A stretch of 64,000 nt of DNA from NCBI GenBank assembly GCA_015501605.1, contig JADNRZ010000011.1, forward strand, positions 1,426,001 through 1,490,000, written 5' to 3'. The notes beneath the pieces were generated by a model. The model was not told the DNA's origin. It did not search any database and saw only the letters and a program-made list of their open reading frames with translations. Each line of letters opens with the position of its first letter. Within the stretch, counting starts at the first letter, position 1. The position numbers were made by a program, and so were the translations under genes. This DNA is from Panaeolus papilionaceus (lineage: Eukaryota > Basidiomycota > Agaricomycetes > Agaricales). Of this stretch, positions 14,128 through 25,425 are shown one piece after another.

Positions 14128-14292
14128 CTATCCCTGACGATCCCAAAATTGCTTCAGAATTTCTGGTGATATCATTCCCATTTCCTGTTCTGTGAACGGT
14201 CCGAAGCCGTGCTCGGGACATGTGTGTTTCGAGTTGTAGACTATTCGACAACAATGGCAATAGCATCCTCGAGCGGCGTGGTGCGTGCTCAT
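14128..14292 (-). CDS. Possible Cys/His-rich micro-ORF
   Basis: An uninterrupted 54-residue frame starts at the ATG at 14292. Its N-terminal part is dense in potential metal ligands (GCYCHCCRIVYN, then HTCPEHG) and is followed by an amphipathic segment (EMGMISPEILKQFWDR). The cysteine and histidine spacing could bind zinc, but it matches no domain I know. It could be a real small protein, a first exon, or chance. No neighbouring exon could be joined with confidence. An alternating CG tract lies just downstream near 14095-14108. Confidence 0.25.
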   Translation of the reverse strand: MSTHHAARGCYCHCCRIVYNSKHTCPEHGFGPFTEQEMGMISPEILKQFWDRQG

Positions 14293-16016
14293 TGAGCATT
14301 GTTCAATGTGGTGAGTGAATCACAGAACGTTGTCGCCCCTATATAGCACTTCCGTTTCACAATTTCAATTATGGTTATTGCGATTTTCTTGGGATATCGA
14401 AAAGCGGAAGTCGATAGACCATCTGAGCATAGTCTGTTGGAAAGGAAGCAATGTAGCTCGTACGCGTGCCTCGAGAAAACAAATATCACGGAACGGTTAT
14501 TAAATTTTTGGATTTTAGGGACCTCTATTACAGAACAAAGGGCCTACGCGCCAACGCTAGCGCTACGACACAAAGTCTTTTTTCCGCTTGACCCGCGGGG
14601 GAGGATGAGGTAAAAAGCGGGGACCTTTGACGGATTGGACGTAAGCAAACCTGACGGCGTTTAACGCGTGTACGAGATACAATGCCCATCATCCGCACGC
14701 TGCAAAACACTAATTGATTCACCGCTGTTCTCGAGTTTGTTGCTTGAGACTTTTTCGTCTTGTAAGGGTATTGACTCGGTTCCAGGGTCGACGCTGATAA
14801 CTTATCGCAACAGGGAACTGATCATAATAATCAGCCTCGAACCTTGAAACAAAAGCTTGTACGTCGGTGACGCGTGTCCGTCCCTATGACTCGTCGAGTT
14901 ACGACTCGTCTCGTTGGATGTCACTGGGTACAACTGTTCAATATAATCGACCGTGCTCGATGCTGTAATTCCAGGTAATTCTATTGAACCCCGTGCTCAG
15001 TTTCATAGCATGTCAATTCTATTTTATTTCACTGCACCGTTTCAACGGGTTTTTTTCGTATGGCATTTCATATATTACTCCACCACTGTAAGCTTTATGA
15101 ACACGTTAACAGCTCCAGTCACTGTAACCCGCCATTCGCAGCGGATAGTATTAATCTGTGGCGCTCGCTCGGACCTATCATCTCGCCATCCAGTAATACC
15201 TCTGTGACTCGCTTTTCTCGAAATCACCTGGCTAGTACGTCGGACCTGTCAATCCCACTATTCTCTCCGCTCTGTTCGAGGTGATAAATAGAACCACATG
15301 AGCATCGCCGTGATCACTGCAAGAATCAGGTTCCCCGTCAGTCCCCATTTGACAACTACGCCCTCTGTGTATGCATGGACAGCGTAGTCAAGTCAAGCCA
15401 TGTACATGTAAAGTATAAAGTTTCTCCACTAATGACCGTGCCTCAAAGTTTGATGATGGTACAGTGACAGCGCCCATTCATAACATGCAAACAGTTATGT
15501 ACTTACAGGTTGATGATGGAGTCAGATATAGGATAGCAGGGTTCAGCGAACCATGAACAGCTATCATATCATAATTGGGTGATGGTGATGTCAAATGATG
15601 CTGTCCGACGTCTGAGTTTCAACGGGAGTAAAATTAAATTCATCTGGTCGTTTGGGAGGCGAAGTAAAACGGGTAACTGACTGTTTAAGCACATCCAGGG
15701 ATGAGTGCACCGTTGCGACGGATGGGGTGAATTGGGGATGACGGCCTTGAAATATAATCATCTGGCTTGAAATATGTTTGTCACCATTAAATGTCAGTTT
15801 AAAATGACTCGGATATTAGCATCTATTCCAAGCAGAATCGTATAATCATATACTCAATAAAGACCATAGCAAGAGGGGACAGAATTACAATTTTGGTTAA
15901 TTAAAATCAATCATGGCGCAACAAGTCTACCAAATGAACCCTCCAGTGCATTCATGAAAGTGGGGGGTATCTGACGAATGATCGCATTCGTGTTCCTGAG
16001 CCTCTTGTGCTTTCGA
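14293..16016. other. No supported gene
   Basis: Short open frames only. The right-hand part (about 15300-16016) is presumably the 3' flank of the glycyl-tRNA synthetase gene. I saw no repeats, RNA gene or recognisable protein. Confidence 0.4.
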
Positions 16017-19000
16017 TTAAGCATCCACAGCCTGCACGCCATCGTAGGCGGGCAGTCGCTCGCAAGCGGTTTCCCAATCAATGGTACCATTGACGAGGTC
16101 CGTGACAACCGCAATCACCTCGTCGATTTTTCCGATGCGTTGATCCATAGTGTCACGTTCACTGTAGAAAACAAAAGAGATGAAACCGAACAACCAAAGT
16201 CAGTAAAGTGTTCAATTATTTTTAGTTTTGACAATCATTGAAAAAGGGATATGGTGCGTGGTGAGACCATCAATGGCTATCATCCGATGGACGGCCATCA
16301 GTCGCAGCTCAAGATAGAGGCGCTGATGGATAAGCAACAAACGGACAGCCGCCCAACCGCGGTGAAACCCATAAATACACAGCCAGGTGGGGATACCAGG
16401 TGTTGCCGTTATGGGGGAGGGGGAAGCAGTGGAAAAAGAGACATACCGGAGTGTCATAGTGCCATTTTGGACAGCTAATGAAGCGGCAATTAAAAACAGC
16501 ATTAATCACGAGATACGTCAGCCCAGCATTGGTAAGGCGAAAAAAATGATAAAGACACGGCCAGAAACAGAGACGATGACGAAAGGAAATGAATGAGGAA
16601 AAATAAGTTTGTCAATTGATTAAACTCTGTTCGAGCATGGTTTGACGTACATGCAAAATCGAGGGTGACACCATAAGGAGTGCCGAGTTCATCGTTACGA
16701 GCATAACGTTTGCCGATCGAGGTATTGGAATCGTCGACACGCGAGAAAATACCGGCCTTGCGCAGTTTAGAGGCTAGAAACCAAGTAGGACGCAAATGAA
16801 AAGAGAGAGACGCGTGGATTAGCGTGATATAAATAGATATACAATGGAAGTGCCAGCGACGTACAAACTTCCTTAACGAGAGGGTCAAATTCCTCACGGG
16901 CACTCAAGGGCACGATGAGAACCTTTGTAGGGGCGACGAGAGGAGGTAGCGACAGAACCTATTACGAAAGTTAAATTATGATGAGTGGCTGTCCCAAATG
17001 ACCAACGACAATTCATTCATATAACTTACACCACGCTCGACATCCTGTTCTCTGCTCCAGAAGCTATGTTCCAGGAGCGTGTAAAGAATACGACCAAGAC
17101 CGAATGAAGGCTCGATAACATTGGGAGTAAACTCACGGACTAATCAAAAAGGTTGCATGAGGGGGAGAAGGATAAAATTTTATAAGAACGGATTTTGATT
17201 GGTGGGGAAGTTTCAAAAACTTACTTGACTGCTTAAACGTCTTGCGCTCGATAGATAGCACTTCAGGGGTAATCTCTAATTCCCGTCCATCGGAACTCTT
17301 CAACACGGCTTTGCTAGAAGAAGGAAAAACTCAATAGCTCAGTAATCTGGCATGCGATCGCAGTCACTAGACATCAGATAAACTACTCACCCCTGTGCAA
17401 GCTCGCCTTTCAGCCTTGTCAATTCATCCTGATCCATCGATTCAACGATCTTTTGAATTGCGCCTGCATCGGCCTTGTATGTCTTTCCGAGGACCTTCTT
17501 GTTCCATTCAGGGACCTCCTTCTCAGTAATGATCGGTTCTTTGAGAGCCTGGCGAACCACGAGAGCTTGACCAGTCTTCGCCGAGTGGACGGAAAGGTCA
17601 TAAGCTGCGCGATCGGCACAACCAACACATTCCGTCCAGCCGGTGGAGTTATGAATTTCGGCGTCCCAGCAATCGGTGGCGTAGTGTGCCATCTCATTTG
17701 CCATGTGCTGTCTGAACCTTAGGCGTTGGGGGTTGATGCCGATCTTAACGAGGAATTGTTGAATACGGGCAACGAAGTAGCCAAGGGTCTGGTTAGCGAT
17801 TATGCCTTTATCGACAGCCTCACCGACAGTCATCGTAGTCGTGGTAGATTGACCAGCTTCTTGGACATGTCGATCCAGGAGAACTAGCTGGACATCGCGA
17901 ACCTCATCGAAGTGCTCGTGGTTCTTGTCGTCTGGGTCCACGTAATGCTCGATCTCGGCCATCGTAAACTCACGGACACGGAGCAGTCCAGCGCGTGGTG
18001 AGATCTCGTTTCGGAAGGAACGACCGATTTGAGCAGAGGCAAACGGAACACGACCATTGTTGAACTCGAGCAGGCGGTTGAAGTTCAAGAAGTGACCTTG
18101 AGCAGTTTCAGGGCGCAGGAAACTATTTGCCAGTTATGAAAAGGTTAGACGCTGATTTCATGTCCCCGGAGTATGGCGCAGTGATCTTTGTACTCACCCG
18201 GGGTGTTGGCCAGTGGGGCCAATGCTGCTCGCGAACATGAGGTTGAACAGCTGAGGTTCTCCGACTTCATTATTAGTATCTGGGTTGCGCAAATCGTGTT
18301 TCCTGCAGAGTTCACCAAGATCTGCGCCAGAGTAGTTGTCAAGCTGTCCATAATCGAGAATTCTGTCAGCAAGTTGGTAAAAAAACGCACTAGAAAGCAG
18401 CGAAAAGCACTCTCTGAACGCAACACAACAACACACCTGAGCTAGAATCTTTTCATACTCCGCCACAACTTCATCGGGCAGCTGAACAGCAGCAGCCTTG
18501 ACGTTCTTTTTCTTCTTCTTCTTGTCTTCTGTTTGAGGAGCAGCAGCCAAACCCCTGGCCTCCTGATTACCAGCAAGACGGGCCTCCAACACGTTTTTGA
18601 CGAGATGATCTGCACGGAGGACATCGCCGGTCTTTGTGTCCTTGACCATCCAGTCTGCGAACCTTGCTACGTGTCCAGAAGTTTCAAAAACGGGTGCCGG
18701 TGTCATAATAGTTGTGTCGAGTTCCAGCATGTGGTCCTCGACGATGAAGTGTTTCCGCCATTCGGCGATGATGTTTGCCTGCAATGAAGAACCTGGAGGG
18801 CCGTAATCATAAAGACCAGCGACACCTAATATATTTTGAAGTAAAATAAAACGATTATAAGTCAACCAAACGAACATGTGTATATCTGTCAATTGGTACA
18901 GATATATAATTAAACGACTACTCACCGCCATAAATTTCAAAAGCAGGTGCGTAGAAGAACCTGCGGTTCAATAAAGCCTCTAGACGAGATTTATCAAAGG

Positions 19001-19106
19001 AATGGGCTGTCTTGTTAACTGCCGATGCCATAGTAGAAGTATGTCGACGTTGATGAAGACAGAGATAAGATGGGCGAAGATTGGACAGACCAATCCGGAG
19101 ACGCAT
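16017..19106 (-). CDS. GRS1: Glycyl-tRNA synthetase (cytosolic and mitochondrial)
   Basis: Class II synthetase that charges tRNA-Gly. The exons read as an eukaryotic-type alpha2 GlyRS: an N-terminal segment ([20 protein letters not shown]), then [19 protein letters not shown] (motif 1 region), [49 protein letters not shown] and [19 protein letters not shown] (motif 2 region), and a C-terminal part ending [20 protein letters not shown]. Several short introns interrupt it. Two in-frame ATGs are present: 19106, giving an Arg-rich amphipathic leader ([20 protein letters not shown]), and 19031 ([12 protein letters not shown]). The long form fits a mitochondrial precursor and the short form the cytosolic enzyme, a dual use known for this gene in eukaryotes. 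It ends about 390 bases upstream of the bestrophin-like gene's stop, on the same strand. Confidence 0.93.
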
Positions 19107-19496
19107 GAAAGTTTTTGACTGCACAAGTTCGAGTCATCAGTCATACAAACATTGTGACCTTGCAATTTATTATTATCCTCAGGCTTTTGATTTTGATCCT
19201 CCGAAATTTCGACCCTGAACTCTTATCAAAATTATCGGTAGAAACCAATTTTAAATTCCGTGTATGTACTATCGTAAAACAACTGATTAAAAGTCAAAAG
19301 AAAGTCGAAGAAATTATTTAAAAGAGAGTGACTGTGATCCTAAAGAAATTTAAACAACCCAAAACATAAACCCAAAATGAAAGTAGACAGTTGAATGCTT
19401 GACAAGTAGCTCGCAGCTGAGTCAAGCAGCTTTCTATTAGTGCAGTGCCATCCTTGACTCCGACACGAAAGCATTAATGGTCAAACGACCTCGGCT
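19107..19496. other. AT-rich spacer, likely GlyRS promoter
   Basis: A short AT-rich interval between the 3' end of the bestrophin-like gene and the first GlyRS start. It must hold the GlyRS promoter and the bestrophin terminator. I see no separate gene. Confidence 0.5.
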
Positions 19497-22168
19497 TCAG
19501 AAACGACCCAAATTCTTTTGCATCGCCTTGGGTCCCCTAGCGAGCCATTCATCTGGACTGACTCGTTCATCGAGATGCTGAGAAAACAGCAGGTTGTTTT
19601 CCGGGACAAAGGCCCAACGTCTCGGATCGGGGGGCGGGGTCGATGTAACAGCTCTCAATTCATTTCCTATACATAGTTAAAATGGAAAACGGAACAGGAG
19701 AGAAGGGACGGGTCATTGACAAGGAGGGTGAGAGGTGGAGCGATCGCAAAGTCAGCATTCAGTCAGCTCAAAGAGTTAAACATTAAGGAGAAAAGCCACG
19801 TACTGATGATGTTGTGAGTGAAGTGGTCGAGATTGAGATCGTTTTTATCATAACCGAACGGATCTGAGAGGTCCCATGGTTAATGCCTCCTCGACAATCA
19901 CGGCAGGACAATTAAATATCGGAGAAACTCACTTTCGATTTCTTCACCTGCGACAAGGAAACCAAAGAAGACAAAGCTCTATAAAAGTCGAGAGTATAAT
20001 CGACATAATGGAAAAACAGAGGTGAAAGATAGATAGATAGAAAGCAAGTTGGATTAATGATTGTTCATCGCAGATAATCAGACAACGTTCATACCAATGC
20101 TGTAGTAGCGGGTATAGTTATCCATCCCAAGCTGGTCCATATCTGGAAGGGCTGTAGGTGATCATCGTCGATTGAGTACCTTCACGGAGTTCCAACAAAG
20201 AAATACTCGACAACATACCAAAGCGAGACAATAAAGCAAGGTGACAACCCAAAGGTGGATCGAGTACCTATATCCAAGTTAATGAAAGAGGTTATCGTTA
20301 ATTAAAAACACAAACTGCGCTGATTCTCCATGGTCGTTAGAATTTGGAAACTCACGAGAAAGGTATCGGGGTAGTCAATATGCGCTCAAGCCCAGTTAAG
20401 CTATCCACAAGTTGATTGAGGGATGCGAGTAAGAGATCTGTTATGAACAATCACTTAAGTTAGCCTTACATTTCTTCAAAGCAACGATGACGTCGTGTTT
20501 CAACTTCGTTTATCACTCACTCGTCGTAGGAACATCGCCAATCTTGCGTTGTTGTAATGACGCAACGTATGAGCTCTGCGAAAGCATTGAGAAAGGTTAT
20601 GAGCTTATGTGGCAAACCAAAATATTAGCGGGGGGAGGGTGCTTACGAGGTAAAGGGACAGCTCCAAAGGCAGGTTGTGGGAGATAGCTTGATTGCGCAT
20701 CTTAGCCCTTAGACGAGCGGCCTTCTTGCCTTTGAGCTCCTTTCCGCGTGACGTGAAAAACTTAATGAACAGAGAGAATGGGAAGATGTCGAAGAGACCG
20801 TATTTTGGGGGCATGTGAGCTTCCATGAGATATGCCTCATCATGTCGGGGCAAAATCATGCGCTCCTTCTCTTTTCCGAATACAGGAGATTTCACAGTTT
20901 TCGCGGAAAGATTGGAATGAATCAAAGAAAGTGAAAGTCTCCTTGGGCGGTTTTGGGTTGAAGGTGACGTAGCCGTCGCAGGTGCAGGTAGCAGCGTATT
21001 TGAACCGTTACTACGCCGAGTTATTGGGGAGGTAGCAAACTGGATGCTCTGTTTTCCAGGGGAAGTAGGGCTTGTGATGGAGTTGGGACCGTTGGGCTGA
21101 CCAGAGGTGGGTGTTGCAGGTATTTCCGTAATACGTTCTTCAATACTTGACGAGATGCCTTTCTCCACATCACTATTTACCGAGGGTGGATATGTGGTGT
21201 TGGTAGGAGCCGCGTGCAGATCTACTTGAGATGGCATACCCGCTGGAAGGGCATACGCTGGCAAGAATTTCACCAAATAATACAAGTCCCTAGGAGCGAT
21301 GTGTAACTATTACACGGGTTTCTGGATCATAGAGGGGCAAACGTACTTGTAGTAAATCCCGTCCTCACCACGCAGGTAGTGCTTCACTGCCACGGCATAA
21401 GCCTCCAAGAGATTTATTGCGGATTTCCTTTCGATCATTGATCGAGCGGAGGCATTTTCCTTGGTCTCTCCATTCACAGGCGCTTCATCTAAACCAAGCC
21501 GGCGTCAGAAACGTATAAGGATGAAAATGCATGCAATACTTACCGGGAACGTGGAACCAAATGGTCCTGGCCAATGTGCGACTAGCAAAGATAATTTGTG
21601 ACCAAAGCCTTCTTCCCTCGTTGTACCTCTCAAACGATGACGTGGTTCGATATGAAATGATGAAACCGAGCACAGTACCGACGCTAGTTGAGTAAGGTAA
21701 GGTTTGAAAACAGGCACGTTGCGGGGCAGGAGTTACGGGTATAAATAAAACATAAAAACGTACTAAGCCATATATGCAAATTCAGGGTAACGGGGAAGAC
21801 TTACACAGTCAATAAGATGTTGGACACGCGTAGTTTATGACCTTGCTCATTCAGCACCGTGATAAGGGTCGACCATGCTCCAAAGAAGACTAGAAGATGC
21901 CAGCAACGAAACAGGGCGGTGGCGAGGAGAGCATTGACAAAAGATGCTCCCGGTCTCTGCCGTGGTGCAAACCTTTCATTTCCAGGTAAATATAACGAAG
22001 TAGAGTGGTATGACGGAATGAATCGTCGGGCTACTCACGGGTCTGGGACTCTGAATCCATTGTGAGCGAAACTTTCCGCTCTCTGATGCAAATCATTATC
22101 AGCTTGAGAGAAAAACGTGCACTAATCGAACTTACAGAAAGTGGAGATATTGGATCAGGATGGGACAT
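19497..22168 (-). CDS. Bestrophin/UPF0187-family anion channel
   Basis: About ten short exons on the minus strand, from ATG at 22168 (MSHPDPISPLSERAESFAHN) to the stop at 19497. Family-typical segments are WSTLITVLNEQGHKLRVSN, GFIISYRTTSSFERYNEGR with RLWSQIIFASRTLARTIW, YVASLQQRKIGDVPTTS and a C-terminal DPFGYDKNDLNLDHFTHNI followed by a conserved tail (RRWAFVPENNLLFSQHLDE). Bestrophin-like proteins of this group are membrane anion channels in bacteria, plants and fungi; the fungal substrate is not settled. The exon at 20605-21285 carries a long Ser/Thr/Pro-rich loop, probably cytosolic and regulatory, which is usual in fungal members. Family assignment is firm; exact exon borders are approximate. 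Confidence 0.85.
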
Positions 22169-23428
22169 GGCTTTTCAATGACCCGATACCAATTTCATAG
22201 ACAGTCAGATAATGCCAGATAGTGCTAAGAGCTGGTATATCCCGCTGAGAAATGAGCGTGGGCAAGACAAGATGTCAGTTTTGGAGAGAGAAAAAAACAC
22301 GATGCGCTTGGATGCGGCGATATTCGAGCTTTATGTTCTGGAGGGGTCTGAGGCTTGAGCAGACGTTTGTTGCCTCTGAACAACGCCGAAATTGTATTTG
22401 ATGCAAACCACTGATGGTCTTGATGAGGGTCGAGAGGCAGTGCGACCACGTTTTCCTAATACGGACACATGAACCCCTTCCCTCTTCCTCCCGTTCAGGA
22501 CGCGTCGCGCGTCCTCTCGTTTCCTTCATACGAAAGGGAGGAGGTGCTAGGGACCTGAACACGTACATGGAAGAATTCGTTCTATCGTCAATAACCTGGA
22601 CAGTGGACGTCTGCATGTACCATGCGTGGTGAACCTGTTGACGTCGTTGCCAAGCTGTTGAATTGCAACGAGGGTCGCCTATCCGGAGTGGATCATGCAA
22701 GAATCAGGACTTGGACCCATACCAAGCAGCCATTGCTGCGCACCGGAGAGGAGCACAGGTCTGAAAACTCAGGTGCGTCTCCAAGATGTATACATATCCG
22801 CGCACCTACCTACATTTCGTCGTGTTTACCTGGGCGTAGCCCCATTGATAGTCATCGACTGGGATATCTAATGGGTTTCACAGGCCTGCCATACTCACAA
22901 CAAGGACTTTTTACAACAATTGAACCAGTATTTAAGTATCAGAAAGGCTCTATGGAAAGCGATAGGGTGAATTTTCCGTGTGATATATTGGAAGACTGGA
23001 ATACGCCCGACCAAAAAAAAAAAACAAGAAAGCGAAAACCAGAGATAAAGATAAAGAAATTATGCTGCAATTACTGGCGAATGTAGTGGTAATTTTCTTG
23101 TACAACGCAAGTCTGCATGAAATATTGGTATATAAGTGTACTTCAGATTTATCCAATACAATACAACTGAAAGGATGGTAAGAGTGGACATAGGAAGAGC
23201 TAGAATTTAAAGGAAGGACAGTCGGCGACTTAGTGCGCAGAATTGGCGGAGCAAGGTGAAAAGAATGAAGAAAGGATGTTGTGACAACGATTTCGTTGAA
23301 GGGTTGTGATTTGGTGACTGATGTTGTGTAGATCCCCCGAGGTGACTGATGTGCATGGCGTGTCGAGTTGAATGTTTGCACCGACATGATAGATGGTTGC
23401 GTCGGGTGCAGAACATTATGCTGGTCTC
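22169..23428. other. Intergenic; no supported gene
   Basis: This holds the promoter of the bestrophin-like gene and the 3' flank of the repeat-peptide gene. Open frames of 141 residues (22275-22700, minus) and 154 residues (22622-23086, plus) overlap each other on opposite strands. Neither resembles a known protein or splices to anything. Confidence 0.45.
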
Positions 23429-23810
23429 TCACCAATCAGGTTTGTGGTACTGAGGTTCTGCTTCTGCTTCTCTCCTCCAATCAGGCTTGTGGTATTGAGC
23501 TTCTGCCTCTCTCCTCCAAGGGGGTGGATAGATTCCCGCCTCTGGCTCTGCCTCCCTCCTCCAATCAGGTGGTGTTCGCTGAGTAACAAGTTAGTTTCTT
23601 CTCTTTTCACTAGCGCTAGCGAAGGAACTTACAAGTTCGAGAGCCTGTGTCGATCAACCCCATCAAATCAAGAAGCACAAAGATACCCAGTCAGCACAGG
23701 TTTATTTATGGTGCGCCATGCGCATCTGTGGTAATTAAGGGGAAACTCACAATAGGCGCTGCAAAAGCCACAGTAGCTGTGGCCAAAATTGCTAGTAGTG
23801 AAAAACGCAT
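23429..23810 (-). CDS. Secreted KEX2-processed repeat peptide precursor
   Basis: Three exons (23751-23810; a 12-nt exon 23633-23644; 23429-23578) join in frame to 73 residues. Residues 1-18 form a signal peptide (MRFSLLAILATATVAFAA). The last exon encodes TPPDW, then three units each opened by Arg-Arg and by Glu-Ala or Glu-Pro dipeptides: RREAEPEAGIYPPPW, RREAEAQYHKPDW and RREAEAEPQYHKPDW. Arg-Arg is the cleavage site of the Golgi protease Kex2. The EA and EP dipeptides are ideal substrates for a Ste13-type dipeptidyl aminopeptidase, as in the yeast alpha-factor precursor. Predicted products are GIYPPPW, QYHKPDW (twice) and an N-terminal TPPDW piece. Skipping the 12-nt exon keeps the frame. 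It belongs with the KEX2-processed repeat proteins described in fungal secretomes. A role as signal or as RiPP core is unknown. The coding frame has no long ORF, so standard tracks show a shadow frame instead. Confidence 0.72.
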
Positions 23811-23890
23811 GGTGGATTCAGTCAATGACGCTGGGGGCTTGCGGGAAAGATTGGGGGGAATGAATAGAAAGGACACGAGTGGGGCCCTCT

Positions 23891-23899
23891 CTTTTAAGG
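23891..23899 (-). promoter_or_regulatory. TATA-like element of the repeat-peptide gene
   Basis: On the minus strand CTTAAAAG lies about 85 bases upstream of the ATG at 23810. It is followed by a C/T-rich leader, the arrangement of many well-expressed basidiomycete promoters. Position and sequence support a core promoter; no experimental evidence. Confidence 0.4.
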
Positions 23900-23910
23900 T
23901 CTGTCGTATC

Positions 23911-24679
23911 ACCATTTTTCACGGTTTCCTTCCATATCAGGAAAGCCCCTGCAGGTCGTATTCAAATGTCCAATTCCTTGGCCGTGCCTGAGCCTGACAA
24001 TGCTATCTCCGGATTTGTTACTGAGCCGAACCCCTTACCCCGATACCCCCTAGTTCGTTCCGACGCACAAACGACATGCTCGTAGGTTGCACAACATTGT
24101 TATTATGTCTAGTCCTGCTCTATTGTCTAAGTTGGAGCGCAATGAGTGACCGGAAAAATAGGTTTGGTATTGCGCAGCAACGAGTGGTTGCTTCATCTCC
24201 AAAGCAGATGATCAAACAATTGCTTCACAAACCCTGCCAAGGCGTGTTGTGCAGGCAGAGGCAGCTGAATGCTTTTATCGCTGTAACATTCCAAACCTTA
24301 CTTTCTACCTTTGTTGAAGATAATTGACATCGATTGGACTGGTGTACGTCAAGTCAGAGCACTGAGGCGAATAAGCCTTCACCGGCGTTTTGAAAGGTCT
24401 CAGTCTGAGTTCCTCCATAAAATCCGACGCTCACACTGACTGTCCGAATTTTGCTCACCTCCCGCTTGAAACATAGACCCCAGGAACTCCTGAGGCTTGG
24501 CGCTGGAATAGATATCGACTGAGCCACCGAGGTTTTTCTCAGCTGGGAAAGGTATTCATGTTATTCTATGCTACACGAATCACGATCGGTGGTGGTGACC
24601 GACGCGGGGTACTTTGCTAGAACGTCAATGCTTCGTTGAATAATTACTCGCGTTACACTTACGCTGCGTACACATGTGT
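23911..24679. other. No supported gene
   Basis: Upstream flank of the repeat-peptide gene and 3' flank of the next minus-strand gene. Only short frames without recognisable features. Confidence 0.45.
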
Positions 24680-25425
24680 CTAATACATGCATCCATGCAC
24701 CTTCGGGGCAGTCTGCTGCGTCCATACAATAATCTCCGCTCTACCGGAGTATGCGTCAACCTGGCCATCTGCTGACAGTTGTGCGACGGCATCAAGTCTC
24801 AGACATTCTTGAATGACGGATTGCTTCAGTTGGGTGCCAGAACTGCTCAGCCTATATTCTTGACCTTGAAAGGCTTCGTACATCCGCACCTGCTCTGGCG
24901 ACGATAACTTCTCAATCGAAGTCTTAGCCGCCGAGCCTGCAATTCTATATTTAAACTGCTATGGATACCCTCTGCGTCGTCATAGACCATTGTCTATCTT
25001 TGAACATTGACAGTGTACCTCAGTTCCCTTCGCTTCTCATTTTTGTATTGTGCATTTGCCGAAGCTGCCAAACCCTTCGTGCAGAAGCGATCCGAGGCGT
25101 AATCATGATCGCTCACAGCGCTTGCTTAGCGACTGTGACGAGGTCCTCAGAAAAGTCTTTCAACGAGCCGAGCATAATCTCCGACGAGACTCTCAGACCC
25201 GTCACTGCTTCGCCCGTTCAATCCCTACTTCGAGCCCATAAAACTGACAGCTATCCAGCTCACGGCTGCCTTGATAATACTTATCCTATCTAAATCCCTG
25301 ACCTCGATCGAAGACTGCCTGGGTAAATTCAGACTATATTCACACCAAGGACCGTCGTAACGGGATGGAAGTGCATCCACCTGATCCACTGTGAGTTCTG
25401 CTTTCGAAACCAAGCTGTCCGTCAT
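24680..25425 (-). CDS. Unrecognised small protein, four exons
   Basis: From ATG at 25425 (MTDSLVSKAELTVDQVDALP) the best model uses exons 25303-25425, a 15-nt exon 25229-25243, 25117-25178 and 24680-24944, giving 154 residues with all phases consistent. The middle contains an amphipathic helix (LEIMLGSLKDFSEDLVTVAK) and the last exon is well formed (SSPEQVRMYEAFQGQEYR, then LDAVAQLSADGQVDAYSG, ending VHGCMY). The third intron (172 nt) is longer than usual here and may hide another exon. The reading frame there can also be opened as GLAASANAQYKNEKRRELR, but that does not join in phase. No signal peptide or membrane span. I do not recognise the family. It could also be a partly decayed gene. 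Confidence 0.45.

Noticed and set aside
19107..19124. GTG start extending GlyRS further upstream
   Set aside because: The first ATG at 19106 already gives a complete presequence; a GTG start is not expected for a nuclear fungal gene.
22622..23086. 154-residue plus-strand frame and an overlapping 141-residue minus-strand frame
   Set aside because: The frames overlap on opposite strands between two good minus-strand genes and resemble nothing.
23416..23610. 64-residue minus-strand frame across the repeat-peptide exon
   Set aside because: It is a shadow: the neighbouring frame gives the signal-peptide-linked RREAEA repeats, while this one has no start context or features.
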